A stretch of 64,000 nt of DNA, taken from NCBI RefSeq assembly GCF_900221005.1, contig NZ_OBQI01000005.1:248001-312000 (forward strand). The letters are read 5' to 3'. This DNA is from Blastococcus aggregatus (GTDB taxonomy: Bacteria; Actinomycetota; Actinomycetes; Mycobacteriales; Geodermatophilaceae). The position numbers and the translations under genes were made by a program. Below, piece after piece: positions 10,162 through 19,278 of this stretch; position 1 is the stretch's first letter, and the number at the start of each line of letters is the position of its first letter. The notes below the pieces were generated by a model that did not search any database, was not told the origin of the DNA, and saw only the letters and a list, made by a program, of their open reading frames with translations.

Positions 10162-12012
10162 TCAGGGGGTGGAGGTGAGCTCGAATTCCGGCCGCGCCGT
10201 GCCCGACGGGACGACGCCGTCGGCGGTCAGCGCATACCGGAGGATGTCGCGGAACACCGGCGCGGCGACCTGGCCGCCCTCGGCGGAGCTCGTCGGCCGC
10301 TCCAGGTCGACGGCGATCACGTACTGCGGGTCGTCGGCGGGGGCGAAGCCGGCGAACGTCGTGAAGTAGCCGCCGCCCTCGTACCGGCCGGTCTCCGGGT
10401 TCGTCCGCTGCGCGGTGCCGGTCTTGCCGGCGACCCGGAATCCTTCGATCTGCCCGAGCGGCGCGGTGCCGCCGGGGCCGACCACGGCCTCGAGCATGTA
10501 CGCCATGGCGTCGGCGGTCTCCTCGCTGACCACCCGGGTCGGCTCGGGGCGCTCCGCCCGTTCCACCCGGCCGTCCGGCGAGGTCACCGAGCGGACGATC
10601 CGCGGCTCGACGCGCACGCCGCCGTTGGCGATCGCCTGGTAGACCGAGGCCAGCTGCAGCGTGGTCGTCGAGACGCCCTGCCCGATGGCCACGTTGGCGG
10701 CCTGGATCTCGCTCCACTCGTCGGACTCCTGGAAGATGCCCTTGCTCTCGCCGGGCAGCTCGATGCCGGTGCGGCTGCCCAGGCCGAAGGCGCGCAGGTA
10801 CCGCTCGAGCGTGGCGTCGCCCACCCTGCGGGCCAGCATGATCGTCCCGACGTTGCTGGACTTGGCCAGGATGCCGGTGACGGTCCAGTCGACCGGCGCG
10901 TGGTCGTGCGCGTCGGTGACCACCCGGTTGCCGGCCTGGATGTGCCCGTCGACGGGGAAGGACTCGTCCGGCGTCGCCTTCCCCTCCTCCAGGGCCGCCG
11001 CGAGCGTGACCGCCTTGAGCACCGAGCCGGGCTCGAAGACGTCGGACACCGTGGGGTTCTTCAGCTGCTCCGGCGTGGCACCGTAGTTCCCGGGGTCGTA
11101 GCCGGGGCAGGACGCCATGGCGACGACCTCACCGGTCGTCACGTCCAGGACCACCGCCGATGCCCGCGTCGTCGCGCCGTCGGCGCACGCCTCGGCCAGC
11201 CGCTGCTCGGTGACGTACTGCAGGTCCTGGTCGATGGTCAGCGTGACGTCGCTGCCGTCGGTGGCGGGGAGCTCCTCGTCGATGCCGCGGGAGGGGATGG
11301 GGTTGCCCCCGCTGCCCACCTCGACCCGGCGGGTGCCCGGGGTCCCGGCGAGGACGTCCTCGAAGGTCTGCTCGATGCCGGCCAGGCCGGTGCCGTCCAC
11401 GCCGATGAAGCCGACCGTCTGGCCGCCCACCGCGCCGGCCGGATAGCGCCGCACCGGGTCGTCCTCGAGGAAGACCCCCGGCAGCTCGAGCTCCTCGACG
11501 GCGTTCGCCACCTCGGGGGGCAGCTGTGGCTTGAGCACGACGTGGCGGCGCTCGGCGGTGAGCTGCTCGGTCAGCTCGGCGACCGGCACTCCCAGCACGG
11601 TGGTCAGCGCCAGGGCCGTCCGGGCCGGGTCGCCGACCACGGTGGGGTCGGCGACGACGCGGAAGGCGTCGGCGGTGTAGGCGAACGGCCGGCCCTCGCG
11701 GTCGGTGATCTCGCCGCGGACCGCGGCGATCGGATAGGTGCGCAGCCGGTCCTGGGAGGCTGCGCTGGCGTACGCCGCGCCGTCGATGCCCTGGACGACG
11801 GCGAGCCGGCCGACGACCACGACCAGCAGCACCACCAGCAGGATCAGCCCGATCCGGTTGCGCCGGGTGCGCTGGGCCAGGGAGAGCCCCGCTCCCCCGC
11901 TGCGCCGGCTGCCCGGGGCGCGGCGCGAGGTGAAGGCCCCCGGGCCCGTGCGCGGTGCCGGCCGGCCGCCGTTGCGCGGTCCCGCCCCGGGGCCGCGGAC
12001 GGTGCCCGCCAC
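10162..12012 (-). CDS. ftsI: Septal class B penicillin-binding protein (FtsI/PbpB)
   Basis: Transpeptidase that cross-links septal peptidoglycan; anchored by one N-terminal membrane helix. 616 aa. Order: a basic Pro/Gly-rich cytoplasmic tail (1-50), a membrane segment (NRIGLILLVVLLVVVVGRL), a PBP dimerisation domain starting near RGEITDREGRPFAYT, and the transpeptidase domain with EPGSVLKAV (SxxK, catalytic Ser), SSNVGT (SxN) and AGKTGTAQ (KTG). GTG start at 12012, two bases after the ftsL stop; the much longer upstream frame has no homology. The SxxK motif reads SVLK where mycobacterial and streptomycete homologues usually have STFK. Confidence 0.95.
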   Translation of the reverse strand: MAGTVRGPGAGPRNGGRPAPRTGPGAFTSRRAPGSRRSGGAGLSLAQRTRRNRIGLILLVVLLVVVVGRLAVVQGIDGAAYASAASQDRLRTYPIAAVRGEITDREGRPFAYTADAFRVVADPTVVGDPARTALALTTVLGVPVAELTEQLTAERRHVVLKPQLPPEVANAVEELELPGVFLEDDPVRRYPAGAVGGQTVGFIGVDGTGLAGIEQTFEDVLAGTPGTRRVEVGSGGNPIPSRGIDEELPATDGSDVTLTIDQDLQYVTEQRLAEACADGATTRASAVVLDVTTGEVVAMASCPGYDPGNYGATPEQLKNPTVSDVFEPGSVLKAVTLAAALEEGKATPDESFPVDGHIQAGNRVVTDAHDHAPVDWTVTGILAKSSNVGTIMLARRVGDATLERYLRAFGLGSRTGIELPGESKGIFQESDEWSEIQAANVAIGQGVSTTTLQLASVYQAIANGGVRVEPRIVRSVTSPDGRVERAERPEPTRVVSEETADAMAYMLEAVVGPGGTAPLGQIEGFRVAGKTGTAQRTNPETGRYEGGGYFTTFAGFAPADDPQYVIAVDLERPTSSAEGGQVAAPVFRDILRYALTADGVVPSGTARPEFELTSTP

Positions 12013-12014
12013 GA

Positions 12015-12533
12015 TCAGTTCCCGCCCGCGGGGGGCGCCGCTGCCGGCGGCACCTCGGCGGGCGCCGGCGGCGCCTCGGCCGGAACCGGCTCGCCGCGGA
12101 GGACCGGCGCGCCGTCGGGGCCGAGCACGAGGTAGGCAGCCGGTCCTGCGGGAACCAGTCGGGCCTCGATCGCGGCCTGCGCGATCGCGGCGGGGGTGTT
12201 GCCGTCGATGACCTGCTGCTCGAGGCGCTGCACCTCCTGCGCCCGCGAGGTGTTCTCCGCCCGGAGCCGGCTGGCCTCGAGCGAATCGACCGCGATGGCG
12301 GTGTTGAGGACGAGGAGACCCAGGGTGGTGCCGGCCAGCAGGGCCACCACGAGCAGCACGAAGGGCGCCCGGCGGGAGCGCAGGGACCGGCGGGGGCTCC
12401 GGCGCGGCCGGGCGGCCGGCGGGGCCACGACGCTCAGCTGCGGCCGGGACGGCCGCGGCGCGGTCCGGGGCACGGGGCGCGAGGGTGCGGTCCGCGGTGC
12501 TGCCGCGACACGGGCAGTGGCTCGGGTGCTCAT
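12015..12533 (-). CDS. ftsL: FtsL-like septum formation protein
   Basis: Small bitopic divisome protein. 172 aa: a basic Pro/Arg-rich N-terminus (1-58), one membrane helix ([20 protein letters not shown]), a short coiled coil ([20 protein letters not shown]) and a Pro/Ala-rich extracellular tail. Sequence conservation of FtsL is very low, so the call rests on topology and on its position between rsmH and ftsI. The ATG at 12533 overlaps the rsmH stop (ATGA). Confidence 0.85.
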   Translation of the reverse strand: MSTRATARVAAAPRTAPSRPVPRTAPRPSRPQLSVVAPPAARPRRSPRRSLRSRRAPFVLLVVALLAGTTLGLLVLNTAIAVDSLEASRLRAENTSRAQEVQRLEQQVIDGNTPAAIAQAAIEARLVPAGPAAYLVLGPDGAPVLRGEPVPAEAPPAPAEVPPAAAPPAGGN

Positions 12534-13525
12534 GCCGCTCTCCGGATGCGCTCGGCCGCGCGGACGCGGGCCGAGGCCGCGCGCGAGTTCGCGGCGACCT
12601 CGTCGTCGGAGGCGGCCTCGCCGCCACGGGTCAGGAGCCGGAGCACGGGGCCGTGCTCCGGCAGGGGCACGGGCATGCCGTGGGGGGTGTGGTCGGTCGC
12701 GCCCTCGGCGAGGGTCTGCTTGACGATGCGGTCCTCGAGCGAGTGGAAGGTGATGACGGCGATCCGCCCGCCGACGGCCAGTGCCTCGATCGCCGCCGGC
12801 AGGGCGCGCTCGAGGACGCCGAGCTCGTCGTTGACCTCGATCCGCAGGGCCTGGAAGGTCCGCTTGGCGGGGTGGCCGCCGGTTCGCCGGGTGGCGGCCG
12901 GGATCGCGTCGCGCACGAGCTCGGCCAGCCGGGCGGTGGAGGTGAAGGGCTCGCGGGCGCGCTCGCGGTCGATGGCGGCGGCGATGCGCGAGGCGAACCG
13001 CTCCTCGCCGTAGACGCGGAGCACCCGGGCCAGCTCCTTCGGCGGGTAGGTGTTCACGATCTCGGCCGCGGTGCGCCCGGTCTCGGGGTTCATCCGCATG
13101 TCCAGCGGCGCGTCGGCGGAGTAGCTGAAGCCGCGGTCGGGCCGGTCCAGCTGCAGCGAGGAGACGCCGAGGTCGAACAGGACGGCCTGCACCTCGGCGA
13201 TGCCGAGGCGGTCGAGGACGTCGGGCAGCTCGTCGAAGACGGCGGGGACCAGGGTGACCCGGTCGGTGTGGCCGGCGGCCTCGATGCGGCGGGCGGCCTC
13301 GGCGCGGGCGTCGGGGTCGCGGTCCAGGCCGACGAGCCGGAGACCGGGGTGGGCGTCCAGCAGGGCCAGCGAGTGGCCGGCGAGGCCGAGGGTCGCGTCG
13401 ACGAGCACGGCGCCGGGGGCGGCGCAGGCCGGGCCGAGCAGCTCGGTGATCCGCTGCAGCAGGACGGGCACGTGCACCGGGGGCCGGGGCGCGTCCGGCG
13501 CCGCGGCGGATCCGGTGCTGCTCAT
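12530..13525 (-). CDS. rsmH: 16S rRNA (cytosine(1402)-N(4))-methyltransferase
   Basis: SAM-dependent methyltransferase (formerly MraW) that modifies C1402 in the ribosomal P site. 331 aa. Seen: [13 protein letters not shown], the SAM loop [56 protein letters not shown] and [12 protein letters not shown]. The glycine-rich loop reads GLAGH instead of the usual GxGGH, a mild deviation. ATG start at 13525 with a GAGAGG-type ribosome site about 9 bases upstream. It heads the overlapping ftsL-ftsI block and is separated from mraZ by an unusual 429-bp spacer. Confidence 0.96.
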   Translation of the reverse strand: MSSTGSAAAPDAPRPPVHVPVLLQRITELLGPACAAPGAVLVDATLGLAGHSLALLDAHPGLRLVGLDRDPDARAEAARRIEAAGHTDRVTLVPAVFDELPDVLDRLGIAEVQAVLFDLGVSSLQLDRPDRGFSYSADAPLDMRMNPETGRTAAEIVNTYPPKELARVLRVYGEERFASRIAAAIDRERAREPFTSTARLAELVRDAIPAATRRTGGHPAKRTFQALRIEVNDELGVLERALPAAIEALAVGGRIAVITFHSLEDRIVKQTLAEGATDHTPHGMPVPLPEHGPVLRLLTRGGEAASDDEVAANSRAASARVRAAERIRRAA

Positions 13526-13954
13526 CGTCGACTGCCTCTCGGGACCGATTCGTGGACTGGGATGGTGCCGCGCCCCGGGGGGCGCCGGGGGGATGTGGTG
13601 CCTGCCGGCGGAACGGGATCGGTCGGGTGGGGCGGAGTGGGGCCGGTGGGGCGGGGTGGGGCCGGTGGGCCCGGGTGGTGCGGCAGTGGGGTGGTCGGTG
13701 GGGATCCGGCCCCCGCGGGGCGCCGCCTGGCGTCGGGGAAGAGCGTCAGGTGGTGCCCCGCGGGGCCGGGTGGTCGCCGGTGCCGGTCCGCCGGGGAGGG
13801 CGGAGCCGGTCGCACCCGCCGGTACGGCGGTCCTCCGGGGAGCGGGACCCAGCAGCGGGGAAGGCGGCTGGGGCCGAATCCGGTCGAGCCGCGGGGAAGG
13901 CGGCTCGAACGGTGCTCCCGGGGCCCGGGTGGGGGCGGGTGGGGCGGCCTGGGA
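13526..13954. other. 429-bp G-rich spacer between mraZ and rsmH
   Basis: No convincing gene. On the plus strand 13622-13703 holds many closely spaced runs of 3-4 G (units such as GTGGGGCGG and TGGGGCCGG), an obvious G-quadruplex candidate; on the dcw sense strand the leader would be C-rich. A 15-bp direct repeat GCGGGGAAGGCGGCT occurs at 13855-13869 and 13891-13905, 36 bases apart. A proline-rich 97-codon frame (13522-13815, minus) ends on the rsmH start but looks like a by-product of the C-rich composition. The spacer may act as a leader or transcription-attenuation region before rsmH. Confidence 0.6.
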
Positions 13955-14389
13955 TCACGACAGCGTCGGCATCCCCTCGCTCTCCATGTCGGCGTAGGCG
14001 GCTTCCAGTTCGGCCACGTAGGCCTCCCAGTTGCCGGCGTCCCAGATCTCGAAGCGGGTGTCCACGCCGACGATGACGACGTCGCGGTCCAGCCCGGCGT
14101 ACTCGCGGAGGCTCGCGGGGATGGTGATGCGGCCGGTCTTGTCCGGCTCGATCTCGACCATCGACCCGAAGCTCATGCGGGCGGCCATGCGCGCCCGTGC
14201 GGTGTCGGAGGGGGCCATCGCGGCCATCGCGGCGCTCTGCTCGGCGACGCGGGCCATGGTGAGGCCGTAGACGCAGCGCTCCTGGCCCTTCTTGATCACC
14301 ATGCCGCCGGCCACCTGGTCGCGGAAGCGGACCGGCAGGGCGAGCCGGCCCTTCTCGTCGAGGCGCAGGGGGTAGCTGCCGACGAACAC
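13955..14389 (-). CDS. mraZ: Transcriptional regulator MraZ
   Basis: AbrB-fold DNA-binding protein that in other bacteria represses its own promoter and the dcw operon. 144 aa with two tandem SpoVT/AbrB-type repeats: VFVGSYPLRLDEKGRLALPV at the N-terminus and EPDKTGRITIPASLREYAGL near residue 80. GTG at 14389 is chosen because MraZ proteins begin almost exactly at this FxGxxxxxLDEKGR motif and because a GGGGGGTGAT ribosome-site-like run precedes it; an upstream ATG at 14467 would add 26 residues and place the operator repeats inside the gene. First gene of the dcw cluster. Confidence 0.95.
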   Translation of the reverse strand: MFVGSYPLRLDEKGRLALPVRFRDQVAGGMVIKKGQERCVYGLTMARVAEQSAAMAAMAPSDTARARMAARMSFGSMVEIEPDKTGRITIPASLREYAGLDRDVVIVGVDTRFEIWDAGNWEAYVAELEAAYADMESEGMPTLS

Positions 14390-14413
14390 CGGATCACCCC
14401 CCGCATCTGTCCT

Positions 14414-14498
14414 CCACTGGCTCCGCAGCGACCCCTGAGCGGTCCCTGCCTCCCCACCAGGCGACACAGTAACCCACTAGCCCCCACTGGACACCACT
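14414..14498 (-). promoter_or_regulatory. Probable MraZ operator: 10-bp-phased AGTGG repeats
   Basis: Reading the minus strand, AGTGG occurs at 14498-14494, 14488-14484 and 14478-14474, exactly 10 bases apart, again at 14418-14414, and as GGTGG at 14458-14454. All five share one 10-bp phase. MraZ binds tandem GTGG-type repeats upstream of its own gene in other bacteria, with about 10-bp spacing in E. coli and Mycoplasma. The array lies 25-109 bases upstream of the mraZ GTG, between it and the divergent moxR gene. Phasing and sequence are seen; MraZ binding is inferred. Confidence 0.75.
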
Positions 14499-14599
14499 TG
14501 CCGCCGTGTCGTGGTCGCCCTCCCCACCGCGCCACCCGGCCGTCGCCGTCCCGGGTGCCGGGGGCGATCGGGCACCCCTCCGGAGCGCCCCGATCCACG

Positions 14600-14605
14600 T
14601 ACCGT
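14600..14605 (+). promoter_or_regulatory. -10 box (TACCGT) of probable leaderless moxR transcript
   Basis: TACCGT fits the actinobacterial TANNNT -10 pattern and lies exactly 7 bases before the GTG at 14613, the geometry of leaderless transcripts in actinobacteria. No convincing Shine-Dalgarno is present. Confidence 0.5.
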
Positions 14606-14612
14606 GGGTGGG

Positions 14613-15596
14613 GTGACCGAGGTGACGCGCACGCCCGGCGAAGTGACCGGTCCCCCCGTGGACATCGCCGCCGCAGCCGGCCGCATCGCAGCCAACGTCG
14701 GCCGGGTCGTGCAGGGCAAGGACGCCGTCGTCCGCCTGGCCCTGGTGACGCTGTTGGCCGAGGGCCATCTGCTGATCGAGGACGTCCCCGGCGTCGGCAA
14801 GACCACCCTGGCCAAGGCGCTCGCGGCGTCGGTCGACGCGACGGTCCGCCGCATCCAGTTCACGCCCGACCTGCTGCCCAGCGACGTCACCGGGGTCGCC
14901 GTCTACGACCAGGAGTCGCGCGAGTTCGAGTTCAAGCCCGGCGCGATCTTCGCCAACGTCGTGGTGGCCGACGAGATCAACCGGGCCTCCCCGAAGACGC
15001 AGTCGGCGCTGCTGGAGTGCATGGAGGAGCGCCAGGTGACCGTGGACGGCGTCAGCTACGAGCTGGCGCGGCCGTTCCTGGTGATGGCGACGCAGAACCC
15101 GCTGGAGATGGAGGGCACCTATCCCCTGCCCGAGGCCCAGCGCGACCGGTTCACGACGCGGGTCTCGATGGGCTATCCGGACCGCACGGCGGAGCTGGCG
15201 ATGCTCGACGACCGCGCCACCACCGATCCGCTGGCCGACCTCGAGCCGGTCGCCGACGCGGCCTCGGTGCGCGACCTGATCGCGGCGGTCGGCCGGCTGC
15301 ACGTGTCCGAGAACGTGCGCCGCTACGTCGTCGACCTGGTGGAGGGCACCCGCCGCTCGCCCGCGCTGCGGCTGGGCGCCTCCCCCCGGGCCGGGCTGCA
15401 GCTGCTCCGCGCCGCCCGCGCCTCGGCGGCGCTGGCCGGCCGGGACATGGTGCTCGCCGACGACGTCAAGGAGCTGGCCGGACCGGTGCTGGCGCACCGG
15501 CTGCTGATGGCGCCGGAGTCCGTCGGGGGCGGTCGCACCGCCGAGCACGTGGTCGCCGAGCTGGTCGTCACGCTGCCCGTCCCGCGCGGGCGCTGA
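14613..15596 (+). CDS. MoxR-family AAA+ ATPase
   Basis: AAA+ chaperone-like ATPase of the MoxR family; such proteins act with neighbouring DUF58/VWA and transglutaminase-like partners, probably in maturation or assembly of envelope proteins. 327 aa. Seen: Walker A EDVPGVGKTTLAKAL, Walker B VVVADEINRASPKTQSALLE, MEERQVTVDG, a sensor segment MATQNPLEMEGTYPLPEAQRDRF, and a C-terminal lid domain. GTG at 14613 is chosen because a -10 box sits 7 bases upstream and the MoxR homology starts about 20 residues later. First gene of a three-gene operon with the DUF58 and transglutaminase genes. Confidence 0.93.
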   Translation: MTEVTRTPGEVTGPPVDIAAAAGRIAANVGRVVQGKDAVVRLALVTLLAEGHLLIEDVPGVGKTTLAKALAASVDATVRRIQFTPDLLPSDVTGVAVYDQESREFEFKPGAIFANVVVADEINRASPKTQSALLECMEERQVTVDGVSYELARPFLVMATQNPLEMEGTYPLPEAQRDRFTTRVSMGYPDRTAELAMLDDRATTDPLADLEPVADAASVRDLIAAVGRLHVSENVRRYVVDLVEGTRRSPALRLGASPRAGLQLLRAARASAALAGRDMVLADDVKELAGPVLAHRLLMAPESVGGGRTAEHVVAELVVTLPVPRGR

Positions 15597-15601
15597 CACC
15601 G

Positions 15602-16936
15602 GTGCGGGCACCGGGCAGGCCGCGGACCGCGCTGACGCGCCGCGGCCGCTGGCTGCCCGCCGGCGGCGCCGCCCTGCTCGCGGCCGGCGCGCTGATGGGC
15701 GAGCGGCCGGTGGTGCGGCTCGCCGTCTTCGTCCTGGCGCTCCCCCTCGTCTCGGCCGTCGTGGTGGCGCGCGAGCGGTTCCGGCCCACGGTCGAGCGGA
15801 CGGCGGCGCCGGCCCGGGTGCGCCGCGGGGAGAGCACCGAGGTCACCCTCGAGCTGTCCAACGCCGGCCGCCGTCCCGGGGCCACCTGGCTGCTCACCGA
15901 GCACCTGCCGGCCGCGCTCGGCCCCGAACCGCGGTTCGCCGTCGGCCGGGCGGGCACCGGCCGGCGCACCGCCCTGCGGTACCGGCTCACCCCCCGGCGC
16001 CGGGGCCACTTCACCCTCGGGCCGCTGCGCTCGCGCGTCGTGGACCCCTTCGGGCTGGTCGAGCGCAGCAGCGCCGGCACGGGCACCGCGCCGCTGCTCG
16101 TCGTCCCCCGGGTGCAGCCGCTCGGCCCGACCTCGGCGCTGGACGGGCACGGCGGCGAGGGCTCCCGTCGGGCGATCGCCGTGCACGGCGAGGACGACGT
16201 GAGCATCCGCGAGTACCGCCGGGGTGACGACCTGCGCAAGGTGCACTGGCGAGCCACGGCGCGGACGGGCGAGCTGAAGGTCCGGCTCGAGGAGCGGCCC
16301 TGGCGGGCACGGACCACGGTCCTGCTCGACGCCCGCCGGCCCGCGCACCTGATCGCCGGCCAGCACGACCCGGACCCGGCCGACAGCCTCGAGTGGGTGG
16401 TGGAGGCGACGGCCAGCATCGCCGTCGGGCTGGGCCGGCGGGGTCACGAGATCCGGGTGGTCACCGAGGAGGGTGAGCTGCACGGCTCGGGCCGGCTCCC
16501 GGCCGGGCCGCTCGGCGCCGCACCCGAGGAGCTGCTCGACCGGCTCGGCGCGCTCGTCCCCTCCGCCCGGACGGATCTCGGCCCCGGGATCGAGGCGCTG
16601 CGCCGCATCGGGGGCGACGGGCAGGTGGTCTGCCTGCTCGGGGCGCTGGGGCCCGACGACGTCGCCGAGGTGCTCCGCGCCCGGCCCGGCCCGGCGGCGA
16701 ACCTCGCCGTGCTGCTCGACCTGGGCAGCTTCCTGCCCGCCGTCCGGGGGCACCGGCGCGGGTCGTCGGCCGCGGGCACGGCGCTGGCCGACCAGCGCGA
16801 GGAGTCCGCCGACCTCCTCCGGGCGGCCGGGTGGCGGGTCGCCGTGGCGCGGGCCGGCGATCCGGTCGAGCAGGTCTGGGCAGCGCTCGGCGCGCCGGCG
16901 GTGGCGGGCCCCTCGGTGGCGGGTGCGGTCCGATGA
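15602..16936 (+). CDS. DUF58 domain-containing protein
   Basis: Membrane-anchored protein of the DUF58 family, the usual partner of MoxR ATPases. 444 aa. A pair of hydrophobic segments at the N-terminus ([17 protein letters not shown] and VVRLAVFVLALPLVSAVVV) is followed by a beta-rich domain. Then comes the DUF58 core containing DDVSIREYRRGDDLRKVHWRATAR, and a VWA-like C-terminal half (TVLLDARRP, VVCLLGALGPDD). GTG start at 15602, five bases after the moxR stop. Function beyond the MoxR partnership is not known. Confidence 0.9.
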   Translation: MRAPGRPRTALTRRGRWLPAGGAALLAAGALMGERPVVRLAVFVLALPLVSAVVVARERFRPTVERTAAPARVRRGESTEVTLELSNAGRRPGATWLLTEHLPAALGPEPRFAVGRAGTGRRTALRYRLTPRRRGHFTLGPLRSRVVDPFGLVERSSAGTGTAPLLVVPRVQPLGPTSALDGHGGEGSRRAIAVHGEDDVSIREYRRGDDLRKVHWRATARTGELKVRLEERPWRARTTVLLDARRPAHLIAGQHDPDPADSLEWVVEATASIAVGLGRRGHEIRVVTEEGELHGSGRLPAGPLGAAPEELLDRLGALVPSARTDLGPGIEALRRIGGDGQVVCLLGALGPDDVAEVLRARPGPAANLAVLLDLGSFLPAVRGHRRGSSAAGTALADQREESADLLRAAGWRVAVARAGDPVEQVWAALGAPAVAGPSVAGAVR

Positions 16937-19275
16937 CGGCCGGCGACGTCCGCACCGCGCTGGCTGCCGCGGCCGCCACGCTGCTCGGCGCGCTCGCCCT
17001 CTCCCCCGTGCTGTCGTCGGGGACGTGGGTCCGCCCGGTGGTGAACGTCCTGCTCGTCGTCCTGCTGACCGGGCTGGCGCTGCGGTTCGCCGGGGCGGTG
17101 ATCGCGGCCCGCGCCTTCCCCGGCCGGCCCGTCCCGGCCGTGCTCGCCGCGCTCGGGACCGTGCTGGTGCCGCTGGGCCAGCTGGCCGCGGTGACCGGCT
17201 ACCTCGCGCGGCGCTTCACCGAGGCCGGCGGCCTCCTCCCCACCCCCGCCGGCGTCCGGGAGCTCGTCGTCGTCCTGCGCGACGGGATGGACGAGATCGC
17301 CGAGCAGGTGGCACCCGCCCTGCCCGTGGCCTCGCTCACCGCCCTGATCGCCGGCTTCGTGGGGCTGGTCGCGGTGCTGGTCGACCTGCTCGCGGTCGCG
17401 GTCCGGCAGGGCGCCCTCGCCGGCCTGGCGCTGCTGGCCCTGGTCGGCGTGCCGGTGTTCACCCTCGGCGGTGACATCGGCCTCGTGCCGGTCGTCGCCC
17501 CGGCCGCAGGGTTCGCGCTGCTGCTGTGGGCCGACCAGGCCGGGCGGCTGGAGGCGGCCGGCCGGGTGAGCGGGCCACGGAGCGTCGGCGGGAGCACCGC
17601 GCTGCGCATCGGCGGGGTGGCGGTGCTGGTCGGCGTGCTCGCCGGCGGGGTGCTGCCGACCCTCCCCGAGGGGACCGTGAGCGGCGGCGAGGGCCCCGGG
17701 TCCACCGGGACGCGGCTCGACCCGGTGGCGGACATGTACGGGCAGCTGACCCGCAACGACCCCGTCGATCTCCTCCGGATGGACGCCTCGGTCCCCGACC
17801 CCGGGTACCTGCGCGCGGTCACGGTCGACCGGTACGACGCCGAGGACGGGTGGACGCTGAACGGTCCCGAGGCCCAGCTGCCGCTGACCTCCCAGCTGCC
17901 GACGGGGCACTACCCGGAGTCCGGTCGGGCGTTCACCGCCACCATCGAGGCGATCGGGCACGACGACCGGTTCCTGCCGGTACCGGTCGCGCCGCAGTCG
18001 GTGGACATGACCGGTGGGGAGAACGGCTGGCGCTTCGACCCGGTCACCGACACCGTCGTGGGTAGGGACGTCTCCAGCCGGGGCCGGCGCTACGAGGTGG
18101 CCGCCTCGGAGGTCCGTCCCTCGCCGGAGCAGCTGCAGGCCGCACCCGCCCTGCCCGCGGACCATCCCGACCGGGTGCGCTTCACGGCCCTGCCCGAGGA
18201 TCTCGACCCCCGGGTGGCCGCCCAGGTGCAGGAGCTGGTCGACGGTGTCGAGGGCGGGTACGACCGCGTCCGGCGGATCCTGGACTTCCTGACCGACGGG
18301 GCCAACCGCTTCCGCTACGCCCTCTCCACCTCCCCGGGTACCAGCGGGGACGACCTGGTCGACTTCCTGACCGAGCGTCGGGGGTACTGCGAGCAGTACG
18401 CCGGGGCGATGGCGGTCATGGTGCGGGCGGCGGGGATGCCGGCCCGGGTCGCGCTCGGGTACACGCCGGGGACCCTGCAGGAGGACGGCGACCGGCTGAT
18501 CACCAGCGACGACGCGCATGCGTGGGTGGAGGTCTTCTTCGTCGACCTGGGCTGGGTGCCCTTCGACCCGACGCCGATCGACATCGGTCGCCGGGCCGAC
18601 CTGCCGTGGGCTCCGCGGATCGCGACCGAGGACCTGCCGGAGCAGACCCCCGAGCTGCAGCAGGACATCCCGCCGGAACTGCTCCTGCTGGACCCGCAGT
18701 ACCCGCTGATCCCGGGCGGCGAGGCGACCGACGGGCCGGTTCCCGACGCGGCACCCGACGCCGAGTCGTCGTGGGCGCCCCCGGCGGGTCTGGCGCTGCT
18801 GGTCGGGGCGGCCGCCGCGGTCCCGGCCGGCGCCCGGCTGCTGCAGCGTCGTCGCCGGCTGTCGCTGGGGACGGCGGCCGCGCTGTGGGACGAGGTCACC
18901 GCCACCGCCGACGACCTCGGCGTTCCCCGCGATCCGGCCTGGACCCCGCGCGAGGCCGGCCGGGCGCTCGCGGAGCGGACCGGCCCCGAGGGCGCCGCGG
19001 CGATCGCGCGGCTGGCGCGGGCCGAGGAGCTGGCCGGCTACGGGCCGGCGACCTCCGTGCAGGAGGACGGGCTGGATGCGGCGCTCCACACGGCCCGGCG
19101 CGAGCTGCGCGGGAGCGTGGACCGCCGGGCCCGGCTGCGGGCGGCGTTCTGGCCGGCGTCGCTCCCGGCCGCGGTGCGCGCCGCGCTGCCGGCGTGGATG
19201 CGCGGGTGGGCCGAGATGCGACGCAGCCGCCGTCCCGGAGGACGACGGCTGCGGGCGGGAGATGCCGGGAGCTGA
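16933..19275 (+). CDS. Membrane transglutaminase-like protein (DUF3488-TgpA type)
   Basis: Polytopic protein with an extracytoplasmic transglutaminase-like domain. 780 aa: about six to seven membrane helices in residues 10-250, an extracellular domain, then the transglutaminase core around residues 470-550 with RRGYCEQYAGAMAVMVRAAGMPARV (catalytic Cys), DDAHAWVEVFF (His) and PFDPTP (Asp region). A further helix (about 615-640) precedes a DUF4129-like C-terminal cytoplasmic region. The ATG overlaps the DUF58 stop (ATGA). The family is associated with MoxR/DUF58; the substrate is unknown. Confidence 0.92.
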   Translation: MTAGDVRTALAAAAATLLGALALSPVLSSGTWVRPVVNVLLVVLLTGLALRFAGAVIAARAFPGRPVPAVLAALGTVLVPLGQLAAVTGYLARRFTEAGGLLPTPAGVRELVVVLRDGMDEIAEQVAPALPVASLTALIAGFVGLVAVLVDLLAVAVRQGALAGLALLALVGVPVFTLGGDIGLVPVVAPAAGFALLLWADQAGRLEAAGRVSGPRSVGGSTALRIGGVAVLVGVLAGGVLPTLPEGTVSGGEGPGSTGTRLDPVADMYGQLTRNDPVDLLRMDASVPDPGYLRAVTVDRYDAEDGWTLNGPEAQLPLTSQLPTGHYPESGRAFTATIEAIGHDDRFLPVPVAPQSVDMTGGENGWRFDPVTDTVVGRDVSSRGRRYEVAASEVRPSPEQLQAAPALPADHPDRVRFTALPEDLDPRVAAQVQELVDGVEGGYDRVRRILDFLTDGANRFRYALSTSPGTSGDDLVDFLTERRGYCEQYAGAMAVMVRAAGMPARVALGYTPGTLQEDGDRLITSDDAHAWVEVFFVDLGWVPFDPTPIDIGRRADLPWAPRIATEDLPEQTPELQQDIPPELLLLDPQYPLIPGGEATDGPVPDAAPDAESSWAPPAGLALLVGAAAAVPAGARLLQRRRRLSLGTAAALWDEVTATADDLGVPRDPAWTPREAGRALAERTGPEGAAAIARLARAEELAGYGPATSVQEDGLDAALHTARRELRGSVDRRARLRAAFWPASLPAAVRAALPAWMRGWAEMRRSRRPGGRRLRAGDAGS
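19223..19252. terminator. Hairpin at the 3' end of the transglutaminase gene
   Basis: GCAGCCGCCGTCC (19223-19235) pairs with GGACGACGGCTGC (19240-19252) with one mismatch around a 4-base loop. It lies in the last codons of the transglutaminase gene, just before the convergent DUF3040 stop at 19279, so it may stop transcription from both sides. No T-tract is present. Confidence 0.4.
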
Positions 19276-19278
19276 GGG

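Noticed and set aside
13522-13815. Proline-rich 97-codon minus-strand frame ending on the rsmH start
   Set aside because: Composition follows the C-rich spacer, there is no domain, no convincing ribosome site, and the ATGA overlap can arise by chance.
12485-14600. Very long plus-strand open frame antisense to rsmH and mraZ, joined to DUF58
   Set aside because: A GC-rich shadow frame; only the part from 15602 on has family motifs.
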